64,000 nucleotides of DNA from Candidatus Gastranaerophilales bacterium (GTDB lineage Bacteria; Cyanobacteriota; Vampirovibrionia; Gastranaerophilales; Gastranaerophilaceae). A program made the translations under genes and the position numbers. Below, piece by piece: positions 53,501-61,448 of this stretch. Under the pieces are notes generated by a model, which did not search any database, was not told the origin of the DNA, and worked only from the letters and a program-made list of their open reading frames with translations. The stretch is from contig CALUYN010000002.1 in the NCBI GenBank assembly GCA_944325025.1, positions 1-64,000 of the forward strand. The letters are read 5' to 3'. The first letter of the stretch is position 1; each line of letters begins with the position of its first letter.

Positions 53501-53649
53501 AAAAATCCTTTCATAACGTGCCCTTTTTAATTATTATTTACGTTTTTTTATAAAATAGCAAATACTTATATTCTATAGGGTTAAATACCTGCCAAGCATA
53601 ATTAAAAACATTTTTCAACCGGGTATACTCTTTATGCTAAAATCAAATT

Positions 53650-54039
53650 ATGAAAAAAAGAGTTTTAATAGTTGACGATTCCACAAAATGGGTTTTGTAT
53701 CATAAAGATGCTGTGAGAGAAGTTTTTAAAAATGATGTTGAAATTGAAACAGCCTCTTGCGCTAAAGAAGGTGTTGAAAAATTAATGTCGTCGATAGACG
53801 CGCCTTATGATTTTATTTTGACAGATATGCAAATGGAGCCGGATTTTCTTCCGCTTTATGCAGGTGAATGGTTTATAAAACAGATAAAATTCTTTAACGA
53901 ATATAAAAATACTAAAATTATAATTATTTCTGCGACAAGCAATATAAGACAAATCGCTGAAAACTATTCTGTTGACTATATTCCTAAATACAGGTGTAAT
54001 GACTTGCAGGAATATTGTAACAAATTATTAAATGATTGA
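53650..54039 (+). CDS. Single-domain response regulator (receiver only)
   Basis: 129 aa. Receiver fold: RVLIVDDSTKW (acidic pair), phospho-Asp in FILTDMQMEPD, IIIISATSN and IPKYRC (Lys). No output domain. TAAAAT stands exactly six bases before the ATG; no Shine-Dalgarno. No kinase adjacent; the hybrid at 23749 could be a partner. Confidence 0.88.
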   Translation: MKKRVLIVDDSTKWVLYHKDAVREVFKNDVEIETASCAKEGVEKLMSSIDAPYDFILTDMQMEPDFLPLYAGEWFIKQIKFFNEYKNTKIIIISATSNIRQIAENYSVDYIPKYRCNDLQEYCNKLLND

Positions 54040-54143
54040 TTAAATTCCTAAAGTTTTTCTGCAAAATGTCCGATACATAAATTGTTGAAAGGTTAGGACA
54101 CAAGCCTTGAGTAATAATATGTGAAACGAAAAGGAGAACAATT

Positions 54144-54278
54144 ATGTACGGATATATATCTTGGCCCGGAGTATACAGTTTTAAGCAAGAAATCGGAATG
54201 TTCATGGAATATCTCCGTGAACAGATTGATGAAGTTATGAAAAAGATTGAAGAAACAGAAGATGCAATCGCGCAATAG
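54144..54278 (+). CDS. 44-residue predicted small protein
   Basis: AAGGAG eight bases before the ATG, then MYGYISWPGVYSF and an amphipathic C-terminal helix (FMEYLREQIDEVMKKIEE). A rho-independent terminator follows 35 bases after the stop, so this is a complete short transcription unit. Short, acidic and helical; no family recognised. Confidence 0.6.
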   Translation: MYGYISWPGVYSFKQEIGMFMEYLREQIDEVMKKIEETEDAIAQ

Positions 54279-54312
54279 CGATTGCAGAGCATAGAAGTTG
54301 ATTAGGATTTGT

Positions 54313-54340
54313 AAAGCCGGTATTTTTACCGGCTTTTTGT
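54313..54340 (+). terminator. Rho-independent terminator of the 44-residue gene
   Basis: AAAGCCGGTA, TTTT, TACCGGCTTT and T5. Confidence 0.85.
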
Positions 54341-54354
54341 TTGTTTAGTTATTG

Positions 54355-54799
54355 CAATGGGAAGCGTAGTAATGATTGGTGGGAACGCTATGCTTATCCC
54401 ACCCTACTATTCTTTTTCCCCTCCCTTGAGGGGAGGGGAAGTAAAGGGGGGGGTGAGGTCAGAAGAACAGAAGACCGGAGGGCAAGAAGGCAGGCTAAAG
54501 TTAGAAGCGAAGATGCGAAGATGCATAGAGGCAAAGCTGTTATCAAAAATATATTTTGTTACAATTTTACTAAAATAGCTATAAATGAAAATAGCCTGCC
54601 TTCCTGCCCTCTTGCCCTCCGTCAGCTATAGCAATTATGCGATTGCGGATCAGCTTTGCGATCCGCAATGACGATTATCAATAGCAAACTTCCCTCTCTC
54701 ATGGTAGAGGAAGTGAAATGTGTCGGATGGAACGGCTACAATTCCTCTTTAGTTAAGACCTTGTAAGTTATACAAAGCTCTAAGTCATGGATGGAACGG
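54355..54799. repeat. Composite repeat array
   Basis: GTGGGAAC...TATCCCAC hairpin (54380-54403), CCCCTCCCTTGAGGGGAGGGG (54418-54438), the composite element in the 4697 orientation (54440-54635), ATTGCGGA...TCCGCAAT hairpin (54642-54669), and two copies of the GGAACGGCTAC module (54728 and 54793), the second reaching into the end of the DciA-like gene. Confidence 0.8.
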
Positions 54800-55126
54800 C
54801 TACGTTCCCCACTTTTTGGGGTCAAAACGAAAATCTTTTACGGTCATTTTAAGAGATTTTAAATACGGTTCAAATTTTACTAAAATCTGTGTTTTTTTCA
54901 AAGTTAATTCCTGTGCTACAATTGCATTTTCACAGGCAATTACCATAACGCCGCCCGGAAGCATTGAATACGGCTTTGATTTTTTGCCGAATTTTGCACC
55001 GGCCGCTTTTTCCCAGAATTTATACAGGTTGCTGCGGGTGATTGCTTTTTTTATCTCTTTATTCTCAAGCAATTCTTCAACAAGAGATTCAGTTGTCACA
55101 AAATCAGTATAGAGAACTTTTTTCAT
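54800..55126 (-). CDS. DciA-like protein (DUF721), candidate DnaB helicase loader
   Basis: 108 aa. Matches DUF721/DciA: an N-terminal helix (KKAITRSNLYKFWEKAAGAKFGKK, with the W..AAG pattern) and a beta-rich KH-like part (PGGVMVIACENAIVAQELTLKKTQIL). DciA is the widespread ancestral operator of the replicative helicase in bacteria without DnaC/DnaI. The last codons (WGT, TAG) are from the GGAACGGCTACGTTCC repeat. Stands divergent from nrnA. Confidence 0.75.
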   Translation of the reverse strand: MKKVLYTDFVTTESLVEELLENKEIKKAITRSNLYKFWEKAAGAKFGKKSKPYSMLPGGVMVIACENAIVAQELTLKKTQILVKFEPYLKSLKMTVKDFRFDPKKWGT

Positions 55127-55169
55127 TTTTAGATTTTTGCACCCTGTTTTTTTGTGTTACCATTAAGAA

Positions 55170-56135
55170 ATGAATTACTCTAAATTAAATGATATCATAA
55201 AATCCTCCAAAAATATACTGATATTTTCCCATATTAACCCTGACGGAGATACTTTAGGCTCTATGTGCGGACTTTATTCTGCTATTTTGGACAACTACAA
55301 AAAAAAATGTGATATGGTATCTCTTTCCAAAATTCCGGACATTTACTCTTTTCTGCCGCATATAAATGAAGTTAAACACATTGATAATGTTGATAAATCC
55401 AGAGAGTATGATTTAGTTATAAATGTTGATGTCGCGTCAATTGAAAGAATTTGCGACGGACAAATTCTCTTTAACAAAGCTAAGTCAACTGTAAATATTG
55501 ACCATCACAAAACAAATAACGCTTATGCGGATTTGAATTTTATAAACCCTGATGCAAGCTCAACTGGCGAAGTTTTATGCGGATGTTTTGAAAATTTAGG
55601 GCTGAACGTTAATCTTGATACAGCAATTTGTTTATATACAGCGATTTTAACCGATACAGGCTCATTTAGATTTGATAATACCAAACCTGCCACCTTTGAA
55701 TGCGCCTCAAAACTTGTTGAAAAAGGTGTAAATCCTTCTGAGATTTATAAAAAGGTTTATGAATCGGATTCAAAAACCCTTGTAATGTTTCAGGCATACT
55801 GCATAAGCAAGGCAAAATTTCTTGACAACGATAAAATAGCTTATACAATTGTTTATAAAAAAGATATGGAAAAATTTTCGGCAAACGACGAGTGCATGGA
55901 AGGTTTAACAGAAAAGCTCCGTGCAATTGTAACAACACGGGTTGCATTTGTAGCAAAAGAAATGAAGTCTGGCGCAACAAAAATTTCTATGAGAAGCAAA
56001 TTTGCCGATGTCGCGCAAATTTGTGAAGCCTTTGGCGGCGGCGGACATAAGTTTGCCTCCGGCTGCACAATAAAAGCCCCTGTTGAAGAAGCTGTCAAAA
56101 AACTGCTAGCCGAAATTAAAACAAGAGAGATATAA
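55170..56135 (+). CDS. nrnA: DHH/DHHA1 phosphoesterase, NrnA family (nanoRNase/pAp phosphatase)
   Basis: 321 aa. SHINPDGDTLGSM (motif I), NVDVASIERI, IDHHKTNN (DHH), TDTGSFRFDN, and the DHHA1 GGGGHKFASGC. It degrades short oligoribonucleotides and dephosphorylates pAp. TACCAT six bases before the ATG, no Shine-Dalgarno. Followed after 4 bp by the YihY-family gene. Confidence 0.92.
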   Translation: MNYSKLNDIIKSSKNILIFSHINPDGDTLGSMCGLYSAILDNYKKKCDMVSLSKIPDIYSFLPHINEVKHIDNVDKSREYDLVINVDVASIERICDGQILFNKAKSTVNIDHHKTNNAYADLNFINPDASSTGEVLCGCFENLGLNVNLDTAICLYTAILTDTGSFRFDNTKPATFECASKLVEKGVNPSEIYKKVYESDSKTLVMFQAYCISKAKFLDNDKIAYTIVYKKDMEKFSANDECMEGLTEKLRAIVTTRVAFVAKEMKSGATKISMRSKFADVAQICEAFGGGGHKFASGCTIKAPVEEAVKKLLAEIKTREI

Positions 56136-56139
56136 AAAA

Positions 56140-57066
56140 GTGGATTTTAAGGGATTTGTAAGAGGTGTAAAAAGATTAATCATATCTGTCATAAAAAACG
56201 ACTTCTACGGAATGGCGGCAGAAATGGGTTTTATGATGGTTATCGGAATTTTTCCTTTTATGCTTTTGCTGACATCAATTTTTGGCTGGATGGGCAACAA
56301 AGCTCTTATGACGCCTATTTTGCGTTTTCTTGCTACATTTATGCCTGAACAGGCAATGGATTTAATTTTAACTGTTCTATCAGAAGCCATGATTTTCTCT
56401 CACGGAAAACTAATGGCCATAATCGGCTTTTGCGTAACTCTTTTTCTGTCAACAAACGGAATTGCAGTGGTGCTTAAAGGATTAAACAGGGCATACAAGG
56501 TTAATGAAACCCGCAGTTTCATATATACGCGCGCATTGTCGCTTCTGATGGTATTTGTTGACACTATGGTAATGTTTTTGAGCATAAACTTAATAGTTTT
56601 TGGTAAAGCAATAATTCATCTGCTTGTTACTCATTTTCACATGTCAAAACATGTTGCGATAACACTATTAACGCTTCGTTGGCCGGTTGCTTTTGCGGCG
56701 TTATTTTTTATGGCGTTTTTGAGCTATTACATTCTGCCTGACCTGCGCGGCAATGAAGCATTTAAACGCAAAAGTGCAATACCGGGCACCTGGTTTTTTA
56801 CAACTTTCTGGTTAATCGGTTCGTGGGGATTTTCGATTTACGTAAACAATTTGAAAACCTATAACATGGTTTACGGAACAATCGGGGCTTTTGCGGTTCT
56901 GATGGTATGGCTTTATTATACATCTGTTTTAATTTTGATAGGCGGGGAAATAAATTCGCAGGTTTATAACAAGCTAGAGAGAAAAGCGCAGGAAATCAGG
57001 GACGACTTTGCAAAGCTTTCGGTTATTGAAAAAATTGTTCAAAAAGTTAAAAAAAGTGAAGAGTAA
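56140..57066 (+). CDS. YihY/BrkB-family integral membrane protein
   Basis: 308 aa starting at GTG 56140, four bases after the nrnA stop. Six TM helices; family blocks GMAAEMGFMMVIGIFPFMLLL, STNGIAVVLKGLNRAYK, YYILPD, and YGTIGAFAVLMVWLYYTS, GGEIN. Formerly misnamed ribonuclease BN; the actual function is unknown, perhaps transport of lipids or solutes. Confidence 0.9.
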   Translation: MDFKGFVRGVKRLIISVIKNDFYGMAAEMGFMMVIGIFPFMLLLTSIFGWMGNKALMTPILRFLATFMPEQAMDLILTVLSEAMIFSHGKLMAIIGFCVTLFLSTNGIAVVLKGLNRAYKVNETRSFIYTRALSLLMVFVDTMVMFLSINLIVFGKAIIHLLVTHFHMSKHVAITLLTLRWPVAFAALFFMAFLSYYILPDLRGNEAFKRKSAIPGTWFFTTFWLIGSWGFSIYVNNLKTYNMVYGTIGAFAVLMVWLYYTSVLILIGGEINSQVYNKLERKAQEIRDDFAKLSVIEKIVQKVKKSEE

Positions 57067-57103
57067 TTTTTGATACGAAAGTGGAACTTTCTTTTAAATA
57101 TGG

Positions 57104-57109
57104 TATAAT
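57104..57109 (+). promoter_or_regulatory. -10 of the MNT/HEPN pair, leaderless arrangement
   Basis: TGGAAC, 16 bp, TATAAT, then GCAAAT and the ATG at 57116. Confidence 0.6.
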
Positions 57110-57115
57110 GCAAAT

Positions 57116-57424
57116 ATGAAAAATGAAAAAATCTATACAATAGATGAAATCAGGCAAATTCTTCAAAACAGCAAAGATTATTTTGAAGAAAAATATTTTG
57201 TGGATAAATTTTTACTATTTGGTTCTTATGCTAAAAACCTGCAGACATCTGAAAGTGATATTGATTTACTCGTAAGTTTTAAACAGCCTGTTGATATGTT
57301 CGAATTTATGGATTTACAGGATTATCTTACAAAACTTTTTAACAAAAAAATTGATCTTGGAACATCAAACAGTTTAAAAAAATTTATTAAAGATAAAATT
57401 TTAAAGGAAGCAATTGTGTTATGA
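57116..57424 (+). CDS. MNT-type minimal nucleotidyltransferase (antitoxin of a HEPN/MNT pair)
   Basis: 102 aa. Pol-beta-fold active site LLFGSYAKNLQTSESDIDLL (GSx...SDxD). In MNT-HEPN systems this enzyme AMPylates or otherwise neutralises the HEPN RNase. It is followed by the start of a HEPN gene with an ATGA overlap, as usual for the pair, but the HEPN gene is broken. Leaderless. Confidence 0.88.
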   Translation: MKNEKIYTIDEIRQILQNSKDYFEEKYFVDKFLLFGSYAKNLQTSESDIDLLVSFKQPVDMFEFMDLQDYLTKLFNKKIDLGTSNSLKKFIKDKILKEAIVL

Positions 57425-57878
57425 AAAGGAAAAATCCATTATTCTTTTTAGAGGATATACAAAATTCACTTTTAAAAATTTTTAAATACACTAATGATAT
57501 TGATTTTAACCTATTTTAAAAATAGATAAAATCGTCACCCTGAACTTGTTTCAGGGTCTTATAATGAAGAGATTCCGCACTTCGTAAGTACAGGCTCACT
57601 CAAAATTTTTAAGATCCTGAAATAAATTCAGGATGACAAAAATTTTGGTTCGCTTTGTCAAACAAGTTCCCAATGACATTATGACTGTTTTTCAGGAATA
57701 TCTAGTATAAACTGCGATATAAGTCCCCTATATCCCGTTCAGACAAATTGCAGGAATGAGAGATAAATTGATACATGATTATTTCGGAGTAGATTACGAA
57801 ATAATCTGGAAAACAATTAAAGATAAATTACCACAATTTGCTAAAGATATTGAAAACCTTATCAACAACTGTAAATAA
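57421..57878 (+). pseudogene. HEPN-domain (HepT/DUF86) toxin gene split by a repeat element
   Basis: The 5' part (57421-57519) reads MKRKNPLFFLEDIQNSLLK...DIDFNLF and stops; it matches the start of DUF86/HepT proteins. The 3' part (about 57723-57878) reads VPYIPFRQIAGMRDKLIHDYFGV, with the catalytic Rx4-6H motif, then DYEIIWKTIKDKLPQF. Between them is ~200 bp of dispersed CATCCTGAA/TTCAGGATG repeat. About 30 central residues are missing too. So the toxin is inactive while the antitoxin remains. Confidence 0.8.
57520..57722. repeat. Composite CACCCTGAAC/TTCAGGATGAC element inside the HEPN gene
   Basis: GTCACCCTGAACTTGTTTCA to ...AATGACATT; nearly the reverse complement of about 29215-29340. 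It contains two inverted-repeat stems (CCTGAAC..GTTTCAGG; TCCTGAA..TTCAGGA). Confidence 0.8.
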
Positions 57879-57886
57879 TATAAATT

Positions 57887-59260
57887 CTATTTTGCAAACA
57901 GCGGCTGAACAAGCACGTATATGTCGTTAAAAAGAACAAATACCAAAAGCAGGATTAACAGCGAGAAAAACACTGTCATAACTTTGTTCATTATCTCTTC
58001 GTCAACCGGTTTTCCCTGAATTTTTTCAATCAAAAGGAAAACCAGATGTCCGCCGTCAAGTGCCGGTATCGGAAGGATGTTAAGTATTGCAAGGTTCATT
58101 GATATAACTGCTGTCAGCAATAACCCGTAGAAAATTCCGTCGGAGCTTATGATATCTCCGCCCATTTTGGTAATCAAAACAACACCATGCATATTCTTGA
58201 GCGGAATTTTACCCATAAATAACTGTTTTAAAACAATAAGCATTGACTTTGTTTCGTTGTAAAGATAATTATAACTTGCGCTGAAAGCCGATTTTATCCC
58301 TGTAACAGGCACAAGAATTTCTTTTCTGTCAAGGGTAATTCCGATAAGTCCTTCTTTATCAGGGTAAATCGTTTTGAGTTTAACTTCTTTTCCGTTTCTT
58401 AAAACAGTTATTTCAAGCGGTTTAACGCCATCCGTCATAGCGTATGCAATGTCTTTGAGGGTGTAGCCGCCTGTTGTTTCTATAAATTTTTTACCTTTTA
58501 TTTCATCACGCAATTTTGTTTGAACATCAGAAAGTTTAACCTCTACCGGCCTGAAAAGTTCAACCGCGTTCAAAACATTCTCGCTCAAAATAATTTTGTT
58601 TTCATAAGGAATAGACGGCAATTTTACCACAAGACCGGAAGGAATAACTTCATCTTCCTTAAACGCAGGATTAAGTTCCTTTAGTTTTTCGTAATTTTGT
58701 TCCGCATTAATTTCATTAACTTTTCCGTCATCAGCCGCGCTGTACATTGCATAAAGATTAACAGCATATTTGGAATTGACCGGAGATGAATTTATTTCAA
58801 CAATCTTGTCGCCTTTTTGCATGCCTGACTGCCATACGGATTGAGTTTTTTCGGCAACAATATCGTTTACATAAGTATCAAACTTTCCTGACGGCAGATT
58901 TCCCCACATAAAAGCTGTCAAAAGCACCAGAACATAAGCACAAATAACGTTTGCAATTACACCTGCTGAAAAAATAATTGCACGCTGCCATGCGGGTTTG
59001 TTCATCAACCTGTCGGGAGAATCCTGAGGGATATCGGAATCTTTGTCATCATCAGGGAATGATACGTAACCGCCGAATAAAAATGCGTGGACAACTAAAG
59101 TTATGCTGCCGACTTTCTTTTGCCACAGTGTCGGCCCGATTGGCAGACCTATGCCAAACTTATCGACTTTTACTTTAAAAAACAAAGCCGTTAGTAAATG
59201 CCCGAGTTCATGGACAAGAATTAAAAGTCCTATAAGCAAAATCATTATGATGACTGACAT
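57887..59260 (-). CDS. rseP: Site-2 intramembrane metalloprotease RseP
   Basis: 457 aa. HExxH in LVHELGHLLTALFF in the first TM; FGIGLPIGPTLW, GGYVSFPDDD, one long periplasmic PDZ region (about 130-320, VAEKTQSVWQSGMQKGDKIVEI and GGYTLKDIAYAMT), then ...NILPIPALDGGHL with the third metal ligand Asp. Cleaves anti-sigma factors and leftover signal peptides in the membrane. GAGGGA before the ATG. Confidence 0.93.
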   Translation of the reverse strand: MSVIIMILLIGLLILVHELGHLLTALFFKVKVDKFGIGLPIGPTLWQKKVGSITLVVHAFLFGGYVSFPDDDKDSDIPQDSPDRLMNKPAWQRAIIFSAGVIANVICAYVLVLLTAFMWGNLPSGKFDTYVNDIVAEKTQSVWQSGMQKGDKIVEINSSPVNSKYAVNLYAMYSAADDGKVNEINAEQNYEKLKELNPAFKEDEVIPSGLVVKLPSIPYENKIILSENVLNAVELFRPVEVKLSDVQTKLRDEIKGKKFIETTGGYTLKDIAYAMTDGVKPLEITVLRNGKEVKLKTIYPDKEGLIGITLDRKEILVPVTGIKSAFSASYNYLYNETKSMLIVLKQLFMGKIPLKNMHGVVLITKMGGDIISSDGIFYGLLLTAVISMNLAILNILPIPALDGGHLVFLLIEKIQGKPVDEEIMNKVMTVFFSLLILLLVFVLFNDIYVLVQPLFAK

Positions 59261-59376
59261 TAAAACATCCCTCTCAAAATTGTATATACAAACTGTAACT
59301 TTATTTTAACATAAAATACACAATATCAAAAAAATTGTATAATAAAAGAAGTAAGTTTTTAAATTTAGGAGATTAT

Positions 59377-60036
59377 ATGAAAAAATTAGCATTCACATTG
59401 GCTGAAGTCCTTGTCACACTAGGTATCATAGGAGTTGTAGCGGCAATGACTATGCCGACATTGGTATCAAACCACCAGAAAAAAGTCTATGTAACACAGT
59501 TAAAAAAGGTTTATACTGAATTAACACAGGCTCTCAGCCGATACAAAAATGATAATAATGCGATTAATATTATGGAAGCCGGAAATATGACTACAGCAAA
59601 CTGCTCAGAAAAATTTTTACAAAAATATTTTAATGTTACCGGCACATGTACAACATGTTTTGATTATGATGCAAAAACAATAAACGGAACCGCAATAGAA
59701 ATACCAGATCCTAATACAACAACAGGAGTTATACTTCCTTCAGGAGCTGTTATAAAAATGATTGTTAATGGCAAAGTCGCCTCTGAGCTGTATGCAGTAT
59801 TTTACATTGATACAAACGGTCAAAAAGGACCAAATACATTTGGACGCGATCTATTTATACTTGCATCTGATATAGACGGGAAAGTTGACGATCCCAGTTT
59901 TTTAGCAGGTAAACGTTATTCCCAACCGGGAACAGACGAAAATGTAATACGTGAACAAACTTCAAAAGATTGTTTCACAAGCAACGGAGGCTGTTTCTCA
60001 AAAATACTGATGGATAGTTGGGAAATGAAGTATTAA
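59377..60036 (+). CDS. Type IV prepilin/pseudopilin-like protein
   Basis: 219 aa from ATG 59377, preceded by TAGGAGA; the ORF upstream (59335) is not used. Leader MKKLAFTLAEVLVTLGIIG (cleavage after Ala before FT), GVVAAMTMPTLVSNH, then a globular domain with Cys pairs (NCSEKF, GTCTTCFD, KDCFTSNGGCF) and FYIDTNGQKGPNTFGRD, a motif also present in the 14926 prepilin (VDINGKKGPNDRGKD). The two are therefore paralogues. Exported and cleaved by a prepilin peptidase. Confidence 0.88.
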   Translation: MKKLAFTLAEVLVTLGIIGVVAAMTMPTLVSNHQKKVYVTQLKKVYTELTQALSRYKNDNNAINIMEAGNMTTANCSEKFLQKYFNVTGTCTTCFDYDAKTINGTAIEIPDPNTTTGVILPSGAVIKMIVNGKVASELYAVFYIDTNGQKGPNTFGRDLFILASDIDGKVDDPSFLAGKRYSQPGTDENVIREQTSKDCFTSNGGCFSKILMDSWEMKY

Positions 60037-60120
60037 AATAAGAATTAAAAAATCAAAGAGGCAAAGTCTTTTACGCGCGCTTTGCGCAATAAACTATGCC
60101 TCTAACCTTCTTTATATCTG

Positions 60121-60975
60121 CTACAGCAATTCTTTCAAATAATTTGGCAGGGCAAACCGTGCATTGTGATAATCTTTGTTATAGATTTTGCAGGTTTTTA
60201 CAATGCCTTGATATCTGTCATCCGCAAAGTATGACAGAGGTTCAACATTCTCTGAACAAAATGCCCATGCCCAGTAGCCGCCAGGATAGGTTGGAATATT
60301 TGATGTATAGGTTGAACAAACAGGGAATACTTTTTTCAACAAATTGTACATTTTTTTGATTTCTTCTTTGTTAACAAACGGGCTTTCTGATTGGGCTGCG
60401 ACGATTCCGCCTTGTTTAAGCGAATTTTTTACATTTGTGTAAAATTCTTCCGTAAACAAGCCTTCGCCCGGCCCCATCGGATCTGTTGAGTCGATTAAAA
60501 CTATATCGTATTCATTCTTTTTGTCTTTAATAAACTCAATAGCGTCTTCAACTTTAATTTCAACTCTCGGGTCTGAAAGTCCGCAGGATATTGTCGGCAA
60601 AAATTCTTTGCACGCGTCAATTACCATTCCGTCAATTTCGCAAAGAACTACTTTTTTTACTGTTTTGTGTTTCAAAACTTCTCTAACCGTACCGCCGTCG
60701 CCGCCGCCGATTACTAGAACACTTTCAGGATTTTTGTGGTGCATCATCGGAATGTGTGCAATCATCTCGTGGTAATGATATTCATCACCTTCAGTTGTCA
60801 TCATCAAATCGTCCAGTGTTAAAACACGCCCGAGAGCACTTTCTGTTTCAAACACCTCGACTTTTTGAAAATCTGACTGCTTTGAAAACAAAACTTTACC
60901 TGCTTTTATTGCAATCCCGAAGCCTGCAGGTGTAATTTCATGATAATATCCGTTTTCTATTCCGTTTTTAACCAT
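60121..60975 (-). CDS. speE: Spermidine synthase (polyamine aminopropyltransferase)
   Basis: 284 aa. Transfers the aminopropyl group from decarboxylated AdoMet to putrescine. GRVLTLDDLMMTTEGDEYHYHEM, Rossmann VLVIGGGDGGTVRE, EIDGMVIDACKEF, catalytic Asp in IDSTDPMGPG, YPGGYWAWAF. Full length. HIT gene lies 21 bp upstream on the same strand. Confidence 0.95.
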   Translation of the reverse strand: MVKNGIENGYYHEITPAGFGIAIKAGKVLFSKQSDFQKVEVFETESALGRVLTLDDLMMTTEGDEYHYHEMIAHIPMMHHKNPESVLVIGGGDGGTVREVLKHKTVKKVVLCEIDGMVIDACKEFLPTISCGLSDPRVEIKVEDAIEFIKDKKNEYDIVLIDSTDPMGPGEGLFTEEFYTNVKNSLKQGGIVAAQSESPFVNKEEIKKMYNLLKKVFPVCSTYTSNIPTYPGGYWAWAFCSENVEPLSYFADDRYQGIVKTCKIYNKDYHNARFALPNYLKELL

Positions 60976-60996
60976 TTTTTATTTTTCTCCTTAAAT

Positions 60997-61308
60997 TTAA
61001 TTTCCTAATATATGTATGTGCAGGTGAAAAACTTCCTGTCCTGCTTCTTTACCAGTGTTAATAAGGGTTTTATATGACTTTAAACCTATTTTTTGAGTTG
61101 TTTCTTTTACAGCCATCAACAATTCACCCATAAGATTTTTGTCCTCAAGCTCATTTAACGATGAAACATGAACTCTTGGAACAACAAGCAAATGCACCGG
61201 AGCTTTCGGGTTAATATCTTTAAAAACTACGACATGTTCATTTTCGTAGACAAATTCAGTATTAAAATCTCCGTTTATTATTTTACAAAAAATGCAATCT
61301 TCTGACAT
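60997..61308 (-). CDS. HIT-family nucleotide-binding hydrolase
   Basis: 103 aa, slightly short (usual ~110-120). CIFCKIINGDF (zinc-type N-terminus), VFKDINPKAPVHLLVVPR, and the HIT motif HLHIHILG at the end. Hydrolyses phosphoramidates such as AMP-lysine or ADP-ribose-type compounds. It probably forms an operon with speE. Confidence 0.9.
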   Translation of the reverse strand: MSEDCIFCKIINGDFNTEFVYENEHVVVFKDINPKAPVHLLVVPRVHVSSLNELEDKNLMGELLMAVKETTQKIGLKSYKTLINTGKEAGQEVFHLHIHILGN

Positions 61309-61448
61309 AAACAGCTTACCCTCCTATCGTCCTTCTTATCTTCCATTATTATATCTTAAAAAAATGTAAACTGACTTGCCATTTTATTTTATGTAAAGTA
61401 AAATAAATATTACAGGAGAAAATCCTTTGGGGAGGAATTAGATAATTT

